A DNA stretch of 64,000 bases, from positions 108,880 to 172,879 of the forward strand of contig JAMYHX010000028.1 of the NCBI GenBank assembly GCA_025529335.1, given 5' to 3'. Positions 35,299 through 47,100 of this stretch are shown here, one piece after another (the stretch's first letter is position 1; every line of letters begins with the position of its first letter). This DNA comes from Rhizopus sp. PT2906 (Eukaryota; Mucoromycota; Mucoromycetes; Mucorales; Rhizopodaceae). The position numbers and the translations under genes were made by a program. A model generated the notes under the pieces. That model ran no database searches and was not told the origin of the DNA. It worked only from the letters and a program-made list of their open reading frames with translations.

Positions 35299-36294
35299 AA
35301 TTCTAAGAAAGAGAGAGAAAAGAAAGTAAAAAAAGCTTAAAAGGGATTTTTTTGACATTTTGCTGTGCGGGAAAGTGCAGAGTATGAATTCACTTAACCA
35401 ATAAAATGATGTGATGGTTCAAACTTTTACATGGGTGATCTAGTCATAGTATACATTGCTCTTACTTACTGGGTATCCGTTGTTGTTTACAATAGAACTA
35501 AACGCTGTTCTTTGGTATGTATTGTAGATTTTATTTATGAATAATTTTTACTGGTTTCTTTATGTATCACAGCTTGTTGACCAGAGATCACGTGGGATGA
35601 TCCTCAATACACCTTTGGTTAGATTTTGTCAAAAACACAGATAATGCCCTTGTGTACGAAGATGACCATAAAAAGAAAGTCGCACAACCGTGTCACGATG
35701 ATCTACTTGGCTTCAATTGTAGTAAAAAGATGTTACATTCATTATTTCCTAAATGAAAAACACTATATAAATATATATTTATACAATCGGTCTTGAAAGA
35801 AAGCCATATTTGGCCAGATGTTAAGAGAAATTGGAAAGAAGTATTGGCACTTTATATACACATTTCCTCTTTTGAATTGGCCACTGATGGTTTTGTTATT
35901 ACTTTTATAGTCTGCAGCAGTTTTTGTATGGAGACCTCCTGCACGAAAAAAAAAAATAAACGTGTGTCTTGTCCTTTCTTAATAGAAGAAGAGAAAGCAT
36001 GCTGAGATTCCTTTATAATATATCAAGTGAAAGATTAAGCCATTGACGTGTTTAATGGTGGTTAGTTCCAACAAGAATCTAAAGTTGTCAACTATTTAAT
36101 AGCTTTAGGGGGGAGCATGCCCTACACGAATCAAGCACAATCTTTGCTCATTTATTAAGAACACCAAAACAACTCTAGTTACGGCAAGACTAATAATAAT
36201 ACCTGCTGATATTTAGTTGAAGGAGATCAATGAGTCAGGAATTAAAAAGTTTATTTGATGCAAAATAATGAAGTTTCTTATTAGAATGCATTTG
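35299..36294. other. intergenic region
   Basis: About 1 kb with no supported gene. A 70-codon plus-strand frame at 35793-36005 has no domain. The left end must hold the promoter of Vip1 and the right end the terminator region of Slu7. Confidence 0.45.
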
Positions 36295-37737
36295 TTATTT
36301 GAGTAGTTGAGCTGCTTTTTGAGCTTCAATACCAGCTGCGCCTGTACAGTATGAATTTCTTACAAATGAGCGACAGCACTTGTATCCCCATTTTCCTTCC
36401 AACCAATATGATCCCCATACCGTTGTGTGGTTATTGATATATACTGTAAAGTGTGAGTTAAACCATTATGAAATATACAAGGTACTTACCATCTTCTTCA
36501 TATTTAGATTTTGCTTTTGCTCTTTCTTGTCCTTTGATTACTCTACCCGTTCTAGAGTATTCGACATAGTTTTCTGTTTGTGCTAGCAGTAATTCTTTTG
36601 GAGGTGCTTCCAAATACTCTTCTCCACCATATTTCTCCAGTATGCTCTTTTGTGTCGCCTCTCTCACTTCATCCTTCTTTGATTCATACTGTTTATGCAG
36701 CAATGCTACCTGCGTAGGATTGGCTTGAAGATGAACTTCGTTACCTCTCTCTGAAGCTTGCCATGCAAACATTTGTACTTTGGCCATTTCAGGAGTTTCA
36801 CCTGTATGTCGAACAAAGTTATCACCTGCATAATCGAGACTATCTGCCTTTTTGTCTTTTAATGGGTTCTCACGCATAGAACGTGTCTTGGGGTCATAGA
36901 ATGCTGACTCAGGATCCAAGTTCAAAAGGTATTTAGCTGTGTCTTCACGAATTCTATAAAATAATAAATATCAAATTTCATAACTCATTTCTTCATCCTT
37001 ACCTCAAATTACGAATAGTTGTTCTTGTCTTTTGGTTAACATGCTGGCCAGGCATATCGGCAGCGTCAGCGTACTTATCATCATCTTCTTCATCTTCATC
37101 GTCAGATATACCAGCAATCTTTTTAGCTTCAGAGGTTGTAGTAGGACCTTGCTTGTCTAATTCAGTTGCTTTAAACTTTCTTCTTGCTTCTTCGACTTTG
37201 TTATATTCTTCAATGACCTTATCGTGTTCTCTAGGATCATAACCATTCCAACGATCTCTCTTTTCATCCCAATCAAGTTCAACATCCTGTATAATCTCAT
37301 CCGCTTTGATGTTCTCTCCTGTCCATTTTGCACCCTTTTTTCTTGGTCGTTCTACACAATCCTTCGTCTTGTGAGTCATTGCACCGCAATTTTCACAGGC
37401 ACCTTTACGATATTTTGTTGCAGCAGGGCCCTTTTAAAAGTTAGTTACATTCTCTTTTGAATCAGTATATACATACTGCTCTTTTGCCTCTAGCATACCA
37501 ATAGTTGTCATCAGCTGTAAATTTACTTGCACTTCGCTTTTCGGGGGCTTTTTGATGTTTCAAAGACACTTTACCAGTGTCAACGTACCAAGGAGCCTTT
37601 AACATGAACTGTGGAGTATGGGGATTGATTTCGTTTCCTTCATCGTCAACTTCCGCAGGTGCTGTACCAGCTTTACGAGCGGCGTCAAGGTCTTTTGCTT
37701 GACGATATTCTTCTTTTGTTAATCTAGTCTGTTGCAT
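36295..37737 (-). CDS. SLU7: pre-mRNA splicing factor Slu7
   Basis: Four exons (37477-37737, 37003-37430, 36490-36953, 36295-36443) give 433 residues. The CCHC zinc knuckle CENCGAMTHKTKDC (CX2CX4HX4C) is followed by ERPRKKGAKWTG and the Slu7 core (LDWDEKRDRWNGYDP, NLDPESAFYDPKTRSMREN, and further on YVEYSRTGRVIKGQE). The N-terminal APWYVD segment is also typical. Slu7 acts in the second catalytic step of splicing, selecting the 3' splice site. A conserved C-terminal exon reads WGSYWLEGKWGYKCCRS. No anomalies. Confidence 0.96.
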
Positions 37738-38302
37738 CAGTAATTTGAAGGGGAAGAAGAAAAAAGAAACAAATGCATCTCTGCTGCTTTACAGTCACAT
37801 ACTGAAACTTAAATATTGTCCAATAAGAATTACAATTTGTACTTTGAAGTAACACTCGACAAAAGAATACTATTGCTTCTTGTACAATTAAACAATCTTT
37901 TATTACAAGTGGACAAGTTCAACAAAGTGAGGGTGCATAATGTAATGGGGGATAGGAAGGTACTGGTGATGAAGGGAGAAAAGCATACAATCTAATGGGA
38001 GTGGGTAGAGGGAGATAAACTCATCAGTATAATTGGAAGGCTAAGATTTGGTGGTGTCAAGATTCATGCTTAAATTGCTTCTTGTACCATTAAACAATCT
38101 TTTGTTTATTAAACCCATTTGGACACTGTGTTTTTATCCCTTATTTTTTCTGTGTTAGAATTTTTCGACATTAGACACAGTCTCGAATAGAATTTGTCCG
38201 GACCGAACAAAATTAAGCCTTCCATGAAGCTTATACCAAGAAGCAAGAAGCAAACCGTTAAGCCCTCCTTTCCAGAATCGTTGGTAGATCAATCTAATAA
38301 AA
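37738..38302. other. shared promoter region of SLU7 (-) and RPL23a (+)
   Basis: A 565-base divergent intergenic region containing a near-perfect 30-bp direct repeat (37872-37901 and 38074-38103) and a TCCGGA palindrome at about 38199. No coding content. Confidence 0.55.
37872..38103. repeat. 30-bp direct repeat pair in a divergent promoter
   Basis: Copies at 37872-37901 and 38074-38103 share ATTGCTTCTTGTAC, one mismatched base, then ATTAAACAATCTTTT. The spacing between copy starts is 202 bases. Possibly a duplicated regulatory element or the footprint of a small duplication. Confidence 0.8.
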
Positions 38303-38974
38303 ATGGCCAACCAAGGTAATCATCAAAACACGAGCATTAGAGGCAAGAAGATGATGAAGGATGGATGGATACATTGAAAAATAACGATAAAAGTTGGATT
38401 CATGCTATATGTGTATACAGTGAGGATGAAGTTGACATTAGCAACCTAATTAACTATAATCAGCTGTACACACGTCCTTTACTCTCTACTCTTCTTGCTT
38501 CCTTTTGTTGTATAATGTAGAGAGATACAAATACTAAATACTTTCTCTCTAGCTTCCACCAAGGCTCAAGCCGCTAAGAAGGCTGCTCTCAAGGGTGTTC
38601 ACAGCAAGTCCGTTCGTAAGATCCGTACTACTACCCACTTCCACCGCCCTCAAACCTTGGTCTTGAAGCGTGCTCCCAAGTATGCTCGCAAGTCCGTTGC
38701 TCATGCTCCTCGTATGGATCAGTACCGTATTGTTCGTCAACCCCTCAATACTGAAACTGCCATGAAGAAGATTGAAGAACACAACACTTTGACCTTCCTT
38801 GTTGACATCAAGGCCAACAAGCACCAAATCAAGGATGCTGTCAAGAGACTCTATGACGTTGAAGTTGCCAAGGTCAACACTCTCATTACTCCCGTTGGTT
38901 TCAAGAAGGCTTTCGTCCGCTTGACTGCTGATGTTGATGCTCTTGACGTTGCCAACAAGATTGGTTTCATTTAA
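38303..38974 (+). CDS. 60S ribosomal protein L23a/L25 (uL23)
   Basis: Exon 1 is only 13 nt (38303-38315, M-A-N-Q plus one base); a 237-nt intron, long for this window, leads to exon 2 (38553-38974). The product has 144 residues: basic N-terminus KAQAAKKAALKGVHSKSVRK, then THFHRPQTLVLKRAPKYARK, NTLTFLVDIKANKHQIK and ADVDALDVANKIGFI. uL23 lies at the polypeptide exit tunnel and contacts SRP and NAC. A long first intron just after the start is common in fungal ribosomal-protein genes and may carry regulation. It is convergent with RPS12, 178 bases apart. Confidence 0.96.
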
Positions 38975-39152
38975 ATCATTAAATACAATGTGTTGTTTTA
39001 ACCATTTACTTGATTAATGCGCCTGTGTCTTGGTTTATATTGTGTATGTAATTGATAAATAGACAACAAAACAGAACAATGAGAAAAAAGAGTGATTATG
39101 AATCCCTTTTCACGTCAGGGACTTTAGTTTATTACTACTATTAATTCATCAA

Positions 39153-39631
39153 TTAACGAGTCTTGAAGTAATCCAAAAGAACGTTCATAGCTTCAGACTC
39201 TTCCCCGAAATCAGTAACAGCAACAGCTGAGCAGCCAACAACTTTACGGGCATTTCCTTCTCTGTCAATCTTGCAAAGACCGACCCATTCACCTAGCTTC
39301 TTGGGGTCAGCAACCTTGATGAGATTAATATTATGTTCGGCACAAAGTGCTTCAATAAGCTTCACGTACTCCTGTTCGGTGCAGGACTCGCACAGAACAG
39401 CCAGATGAGCCTGGCGTCTAATAAGGATTAACATCTCAGACGCGTCATCGGATTCTCATCTTCATACCTGTCCAAAGCCTTGACAGCCTCCCTCAAGCCG
39501 CGAGCAAGACCATCGTGAACCAAGGCACGATGAAGAACCTCCTGAAGGGCGTCTTCAACAGACATACCTCCATTCGTAGATTCAACTGCAACTTCAACTT
39601 CTTGGTTCTCAATAATCTGTTCAGCAGACAT
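39153..39631 (-). CDS. RPS12: 40S ribosomal protein S12 (eS12)
   Basis: Two exons (39468-39631 and 39153-39417) give 142 residues, matching the family length. Diagnostic text: SVEDALQEVLHRALVHDGL, RGLREAVKALDRRQAHLAVL, YVKLIEALCAEHNINLIKV, LGEWVGLCKIDREGNARKV. eS12 is an L7Ae-fold protein of the small-subunit beak. The splice is required to join ALDR to RQAHLAVL. Codon bias is less extreme than in RPS5 and RPL23a. Confidence 0.96.
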
Positions 39632-40858
39632 GGTTCTTCGGTTCTGTATTAGGCACTGTTCAAGTAATCATTTAATCTCTGCAACAAATACATACAAAAA
39701 TCCTAATCATCCATCTAACAAACAGATCGATCAAACTGTTTGTTGGATCATTGAAGGATTTGCTGGTTTACCTTGACGTTAAAAAGGGGAGATGGTTGGG
39801 ATACACTGGCCTACTCTGAACCTTTGAACCAATGCACCCACTGAAGAGAAATTATAGAGTGACGGTGGATCATCACCTAAAATACAGCCAATAGTAGCCA
39901 GTTATTTTTTCAAGACAGACACCCTTCATGGACTTGAAAACTTTCTATGGATTATGATACAGGTTTTTAAATAACTTTTGGACCATTCAATTGGAGATAG
40001 AACATAAATAAGATACGTTTAAATAGATTTTTATTCATAAATGATTAAAACCTCTAATAGGCACACGATTGTAATATTACATCTTTCCCACCTGAAGCAG
40101 TTCAGAAGGAAGGGTAGTGGTGACTAAAAAATACTTTTGGGATCAAGGGGGAAAATGAGATACACTTTTTCAGAAACTATTCGCATACATTACAAGATCA
40201 ATAACAATTAACACTTTATTTTGTTGTCAATCTTTTCTTTATTATTTAAAAAGACAACATTTAATACATAAAATGAGCTTGATATTGTTGAGTATAAAAT
40301 AAATGTGGTCAAGACTTTATACAAAATGAAAAAGCTGTTAAAGATCTTGTATAAATAGTCTGATCTTTTCTTCTTTGGACCAAATTAAGACTAGCTATTC
40401 CCCAGCTAACCCTTTGTTGTCTGAAATTATCATTTTTTTTTTTATCAGCGCGTGATTGATTTATAGCTTGAAAGCCTAATAACAGATGCGTGCCTAAACA
40501 CAGGCTTTGTGAACAATTTAATTCATGCATCGATTACAAACAATGGAAAGCTTCTTTTTTTAATGACTGTTTCTTAAGCTGTAGACGTTGTTGTCAATCA
40601 TCTTGTAAATATTTTTTATAACCGTCTAACTTTTATTTTCAATTTGTCTTGTTTAGGTTAAAGCCTGTAAATGCTCTCTTGTCGTTTTTTGTTTTATATC
40701 CATTTTATAAACAAATATGTTTTTTCTATATAGAATTCTTTGATCTTGTTAGACTTACTGTGTCTACACGTCTCACTTGGTTTTGTCATTCTAAGCGCAT
40801 TTAAAATACCTTTTTGTGCGCTGAGTTTATCATTTTTCGTTCTTTTTTTTTTTTTTTT
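39632..40858. other. intergenic region, divergent promoters
   Basis: About 1.2 kb with no supported gene. A 73-codon minus frame at 40309-40530 has no domain. The last 20 bases before 40859 are a T-rich leader. Confidence 0.5.
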
Positions 40859-42480
40859 ATGCGTTGCTTATTGAACACGTACAAGTCTGTTCTGCCTAAA
40901 TGTAGATGGTCATTGCACACAATTAGACATTCCAGCTCTGGAGGCCCTTCTGAAAAGAAACTCAAGGCAATTCCTTTTGCTCAACATGTGAATGCAGCCT
41001 CAGAAGTAATAAGAATATTACAATAACAAACAATATATTGACAGCTCTCTTCAACAGACATTTGAACGATATCATGGCAGTGGCTTCTTTTCAGTAAAGC
41101 TATCACAAAGTTCCCCTCCAGAGCAATATTTTTTACCATTTTGGGTTGTATCAGCCACTGTTCATTCAACTATTGAACAAGCTCAAGTGGTAAGCAAATA
41201 AATTTAATAAAAATAAAATAATAAAGACATACCAGGGTAGACGCACGATCAGAACACATTATAACCCTGCCACAAAGAAAAACGAATCTCGATGGGACAC
41301 AGACTGGGTGTGGGTGCCGCATAAGCATAGTTTCACAAGAGATTATTCTCCTTTGGCTCATCCAAAGTTACAGATTTACGCGTCACATCGGTATCGTCGT
41401 GGTCTTGTTGAAGCCATCACTCAAGGTCCAGCGTTGGAAAGCGCTATTCCCTTTTCTCCATCTCTTCTCGACAGTAAAGAACCACGCGGTATTGATCCGT
41501 TTGCGATTTACCCATCTACTGCTGTAAGATTTGCAAAGAGCTACATTCAGTCTACTGAGGAAAAGGTGGCTGATGAGTATCTACGACAAGTGTACAAGAT
41601 GGACGAAACGCGATTTTTAAAAGTCAATGTTCGTCTAGAAAACGTCATCGTCTCTCCTGTCTATTATCCAGCCTACATATTTTCTGTGAATTATCTAGGA
41701 AGAACGTTAAGAACATTTGTGAATGGCAGTGATCTAACCGTTGGTGGAACCAAAGTTTACAATTGGCAGCGGACTGCTATGGTATCTGCTGCTGGTATGG
41801 CTACCATCATGACCATGACTGGTGGTATCGGCTGGGGAGGCGCTAGTGGATCGTTCTGGGTAAAGTATTGAATGATGTTTGTTGTACACCAGCGTATAAT
41901 TAAATATTATTAGCTTGGCATCGTACTTCCAACTGTTGCCGTTTCCATGTTGACGTTATATTATCCAATTATATCACTACGGATAAGAGATTTGATACGA
42001 GACTATGAAATTAGGTCAATGGCCCATGACCCCTCTGCTTGGGATGAGGATTGGGTAAGAGGCTATGCTGCCTATGAAGATCAAGAAAGAAGCCGAACAT
42101 GGCGGGAAGAGCGTGCGAGCCAATCTTGGTATACGGGCACCAATGCAGACCCAAAAGGATATTATCGCACATTGAATGTGTCACCCAACGCGAGTCAATC
42201 GGAAATACAGGGAGCATTTAGAGGGTAACGAACATTACAATCAGCATACAAACACAATCTGACCAATAAAAAATAAACAGACTGGCAATGAAATACCATC
42301 CTGATCGGTATTCTGATCCTGAAGAAAAGAAACAAGCCAAGGTCAAGTTCCAATCCATATCAGCTGCATATAGTGTTTTGCGAGATGGTAAGTTGCATTA
42401 AGAGTAACTGTTGACCTATACTCACCACCATCTCATTAGCAAGAAAGCGACAAGTATATGATCAATCAGGGTCTGGTTAA
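40859..42480 (+). CDS. membrane protein with C-terminal J domain, probably mitochondrial
   Basis: Six exons (40859-41005, 41058-41189, 41236-41859, 41914-42224, 42281-42387, 42440-42480) give 453 residues. The N-terminus (MRCLLNTYKSVLPKCRWSLH) is basic and hydroxylated, like a mitochondrial presequence. A 200-residue unrecognised domain with many aromatic residues follows, then two hydrophobic segments around a Gly-rich turn (GGIGWGG) near 41780-41970. The C-terminal 70 residues are a clear J domain: KGYYRTLNVSPNASQSEIQ, LAMKYHPDRY with the HPD tripeptide, and SISAAYSVLRDARKRQVYD. It should stimulate an Hsp70 on the side where the J domain protrudes. It is not Sec63, whose J domain is central. 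I do not know a named family with this order. Confidence 0.82.
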
Positions 42481-42581
42481 TGACAATCATTGGCTGTTGT
42501 TACACTGCGGATGTCAATGCAGATTGGGGATTATTTTTCCTTGTAATAAATTTTTCATTTTTTTCTTCTTCTTGTGTCTTT

Positions 42582-44063
42582 ATGCCGCAATCATCTAAAG
42601 AAAAGAAACCAACAGAACTTAACCCAAGAACTACGAGTTATGAGTTCCTTGGACCCATTGGAGCCTTAGGTATGGTCACCGTTTTGCCTCTGCTTGTTCT
42701 CTTCTTGGCAACTTGTTGCGATGCAACAGGTTATCCATCGCGAGATCTCTTTGTTGATTGGAAAGGATATCTTCAGTATAAATTTTCAGTGGAACAACTA
42801 GTGTCATTATTTAATAAGCAAGTCTTTATGATCTATTGTGGATATGTTGCAGCACTTGCTCTATTTTACATTATTTTACCTGGTGACAATGTACCAGGAA
42901 CTGTGTTGAGAGACGGAACAAGATTGAAATATAAACTGAATGGTATAAATATATAAATGATCATAACTACAACTAAACTGTCCCTTAGGTTTCGCTTCCT
43001 TCCATACGCTTATTTTTGGTGCCATTTACTTTTTGAAGAGCACTGGGTTGAAACCATTGGAATATGTCTATGATCATTATGCCAGCTTTGCCCTTGCTTC
43101 CATCCTATTTAGTTATCTTATTTCATTATATGTCTATTTAGGTAGTTTTGGGTCTAACAAGCTTTTGGCATTGGGAGGAAATACCGGCAATCCTATCTAT
43201 GATTTCATGATTGGAAGAGAATTGAATCCTCGCATTGGAAGCTTTGATATCAAGTTTTTCACCGAACTTCGTCCTGGACTTATTGGATGGTTGGTGATCA
43301 ATTACTGTTTAGCGGCCAAACAGTATTTAGATCTTGGATATATCACAAACACCATGATCCTTGTTCAATTCTTTCAAACCTGGTATGTAATTGATTCACT
43401 TTGGAATGAAGAGGCTGTTTTGACTACGATGGATATCACAACAGGTTTGTAATATATATATATATTTTTATTCATAATATAGTAACATGTTGTTAAAGAT
43501 GGATTTGGCTTCATGTTGGCATTTGGTTTATACACCTGGGTACCATTCACGTATACACTTCAAGCTCGTTATTTGGTTGACTTTCCTCGTACAGTCAGTT
43601 GGTTTGAATTTGGTGCCATCTTAACTCTCAATTTCCTTGGATATTACATCTTTAGAGGCGCTAACTCTCAAAAGAACGAATTCCGTGCTTATCCAAACAG
43701 TCCAAGTTCAAAGAGTAAGTTGGATATTAATATTGTATGTCAAACTTATATATCGTTATAGAATTGAAATATATCGAAACCAAGACTGGTAGTAAATTGA
43801 TTATCTCTGGTTGGTGGGGTATGTCAAGACACATTAATTATCTTGGTGATTGGTTAATGGCTTTATCATGGAGTTTACCATGTGGATTTGGTTCAGTGAT
43901 CCCTTACTTTTATCCTATTTACTTTGCCATTCTTTTACTTCATCGTGAAAGAAGGGATGATCATAAATGTAGAACTAAATATGGTGCTGACTGGGAAAAG
44001 TACTGCAAGATTGTTAAATATAGAATCATTCCAGGTAAAGAAGAAAAAAAAAAAAAGAGTTAA
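42582..44063 (+). CDS. ERG24: delta(14)-sterol reductase (ERG24)
   Basis: Four exons (42582-42942, 42989-43444, 43499-43714, 43762-44063) give 444 residues. The ERG4/ERG24 family signature near the C-terminus is intact: ISGWWGMSRHINYLGDW and LLHRERRDDHKCRTKYG, ending VKYRIIPG plus a Lys-rich tail. NPRIGSFDIKFFTELRPGL and LPGDNVPGTVLRDG are also typical and favour ERG24/TM7SF2 over ERG4. About nine membrane helices are expected in the ER. It reduces the C14 double bond after lanosterol 14-demethylation in ergosterol synthesis, and is a morpholine target. It starts 101 bases after the preceding stop; an upstream in-frame ATG exists, but the leader before 42582 is T-rich. Confidence 0.93.
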
Positions 44064-44157
44064 AAGAGAAACTAAGCTTTTGTTGCCGCAGGAATTTATT
44101 AAGTTGTGTAATTTAAAAGTCCTTTTTCTTTCTTTTTTTTAAAAAAATAATAAACGA

Positions 44158-47100
44158 ATGGGTAAATCCAAGCAGCCTAGAGTAAAAGGAAACTTGAAGC
44201 CTGCGAGTAGCAGGTAAAGAATGATAAATAGATATTGTTCATTTAGCTCATTTGGAAATAAAGTCGTGCTGCTGAATTATCGGCAAGTGCAGCTAATCCT
44301 TTAGCCTTGAACAATCTCGGTGGATTCGCTCAATTCGTGAGTGCAAACAGTCCAGCAGCCTTACTTGCCTCACCACGCCCTTCGACACCTTCTTCAGTTG
44401 ATAGTATTGAAAGTTTGACGACAGATCTTGATCCTGAACTAGTTGTCATTTTCAAAAAGATTTCTAAACGCGATACAGTGACTAAAATCAAAGCACTTGA
44501 AGAATTAGAAGTCTATCTTCAGTCCAACAAACACGCTATTGGTCTTGTATTGGGCAGTTGGGTAAAGAAAAAATGAAAAGAAGAAGAAAAGAACCTAATG
44601 AATCGTAGGTTGGACTTTATGGAAAACTTGTTCTCGAAGTTGATCGTCGAGTACGATTGATGGCGAACCAGGTCCATACACTCATCACAACCAACGTCAA
44701 AAAGAAGTTAGCACCACACTTGAAAGATGTGATGGGCCCTTGGCTTTTATCAATGCATGATCAAGCCAAAGATATAGTCAGGGTAGCAAGGAATTCTTTT
44801 GAGGTAAGCCTAACCATTATTTTTATAATTGCGTGTGTGACACTTTTATAGTCTGTGTTTGCTGCGGATAAGAGGGCAGGCGTGATTTCATTTTGTCAAA
44901 AGGAAACCTTGGATTATCTGACAGACATGTTGTTATATAAGACTGTGGATACTCTGAGTGATGCACGATATGTGACAAAGGAAGACATGCTTGCCAAATA
45001 CGCTCGTGTAGTATCGTCAAGCTTTCAGATTTTGTCTTACTTGATTACTGAGCTGCCAGTTGAGGAAAGAATCAAATGTGAAGATGAGTACAAGATTATT
45101 ATGGATGATACAACTTTATGGAGAAAGTTTGTCACTCACAATAATCCGCTCATTCGTAAATCATTTTATAACTTTGTAAAGACGTTATTATTAAGCTGGA
45201 AAGGTAAGTTCTTGACCTCAAATATACACATAACACGGGTTAAATAAACAAAATATGATATGATAGATGCTATTGAAAGCAGACTAGAGTTGATTTGCCC
45301 CAACTTCTTTGCAGGTGTTTTTGTCGAAAAAGACCCTTTTACTCATTCTGACATGTGGGACGCCTTATTACTTATGACTAAAAGTAAAGTTCACCGCTTT
45401 TATTATGCCATTGTTAACAAAAACATTAGATTTCCCTCGATCATGGGTTATTATTGATAAAAAGAAGCCCGCGTTACCAAAGCTATACAAGTTCCTTAGC
45501 TCTGGCCTAAATGGTTCTGTGAATATTGCTTACCCTAGCATTATTGCATTATTAGCCAACCTACCAGAAGAAGTAAGTTGATTAAACGTAATTAAGAATA
45601 ATCACTCATCATTGTGAATGTAGATCAAACAAAACGCTACTTTTTATACAGACGTATTTGATCATTTATGGAAAGGGCTATCAAGCGAGTACATTGACAA
45701 GTCAAACTTTCGTGTGTTCCTTGATGCTTATACAGAGTGTATTGTATACTTTGCTATCACATTAAGGTAAGTTGTAAAGAATGAGATATATACATTAATT
45801 AACACACGACAGTAAAATGAGCGAGGAACAATCTGTAAAGACACCTGCCATGTTGATTGAAGATAAATTCTGGAACGTCATCAAGTTTTTCTTTTTACAG
45901 TCAAGAAATAAGGCGTTGAATGAAAAGATTGATCCTAGCACGTATGACGTTATTGCAAATCGATTTATTGTCCTTGCCTCTGCTGAAAGTACAAAAGGTA
46001 AGCCATTCAAAGGGAGACACGTAGAAAAAGAATGATCAACCATGTCAAATAGATATACTGTCAAACATGGCTCTTCAGCTTGATCAACTCTTTGTTCAAA
46101 CAGTAGTCGATTGCGCCTCAGCCCAAGAACCACTGGACATGGAACTGTTTTCACAAAAGACGGGCAGCTTCTTGACGTATCTGTCTCATGAATGTAAACC
46201 AAAGACAGCGATCGCTTGCTTTATTGAAAGCCACATGAACGACATGGTCAAGCGACTGGTATTAGAATCTGTGGGTTCAGCTATTGTGCATAAAGATAAA
46301 TCTCATGGCTTGCTGTTGCTTGCTAAACAGCTTGTGGATGCCTTTGAAGTGACTGTCACAGAACCTAAGCTGGCCTCTGTCACTAGACAACTGCTTCCAC
46401 TGTTTATGGATGACGAAACACCCATAAGTTCGCTGACCTCATTCTTTGTGACAACTGTCATTTCCGTGAAGAATACTGACGAATCTGAGCAATTATGGAC
46501 TGACTTTATTCAGCAAGTGTATGCTATCTATGAACGCTCAGAAGTTCGTGCTTCTGAAATTGTCGTTTTGGCGTTTGAGCAGATAAAGATCGAAAATGCC
46601 ATAGATACAGACTATCAACGCGAAGCATTGGACACGATGATGAAAGGATTTGCGGAAAGCCCAAGAACGGGTGTGCCCCGTCCCGTTTTGGAAAATGCTG
46701 TCTGTTTAGGTTTGATTCAGTCACAATGTAAGTAGTTTTTACAAGCTCCAGAATGAGACGATAACCTGTTTATTATAGTTTATAAAGTGCTGTCTGATGC
46801 TGCTGTAGACAACATATTGTCTACCTTGGAGTTGATATTACAAGATTTTAACAAAAAGGAGCACTATATTCAGGGCCTTCGAGCGACGGTATCTGTCTTG
46901 AATATGTTGGAAAGGCTGATGCAAGACGAGAGCGTGTACAGACTGTCAGAAAGAAACTCGTTCTCTGGCATTCCTTCACAAGTGTTTGACGCCTTACATA
47001 CAAGTCAGAAGCTTCATCATGACGAGGATACCGATGAATATACGGAAGAGCTTGCCCTTTACCGCGACTGTCAAGTAAAAGCAACAGCTGTATGGGACTC

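Noticed and set aside
40859..42480. Sec63 as identity of the J-domain protein
   Set aside because: Sec63 has a central J domain between membrane segments and a C-terminal Sec63/Brl domain; here the J domain is the last 70 residues and an N-terminal presequence is present.
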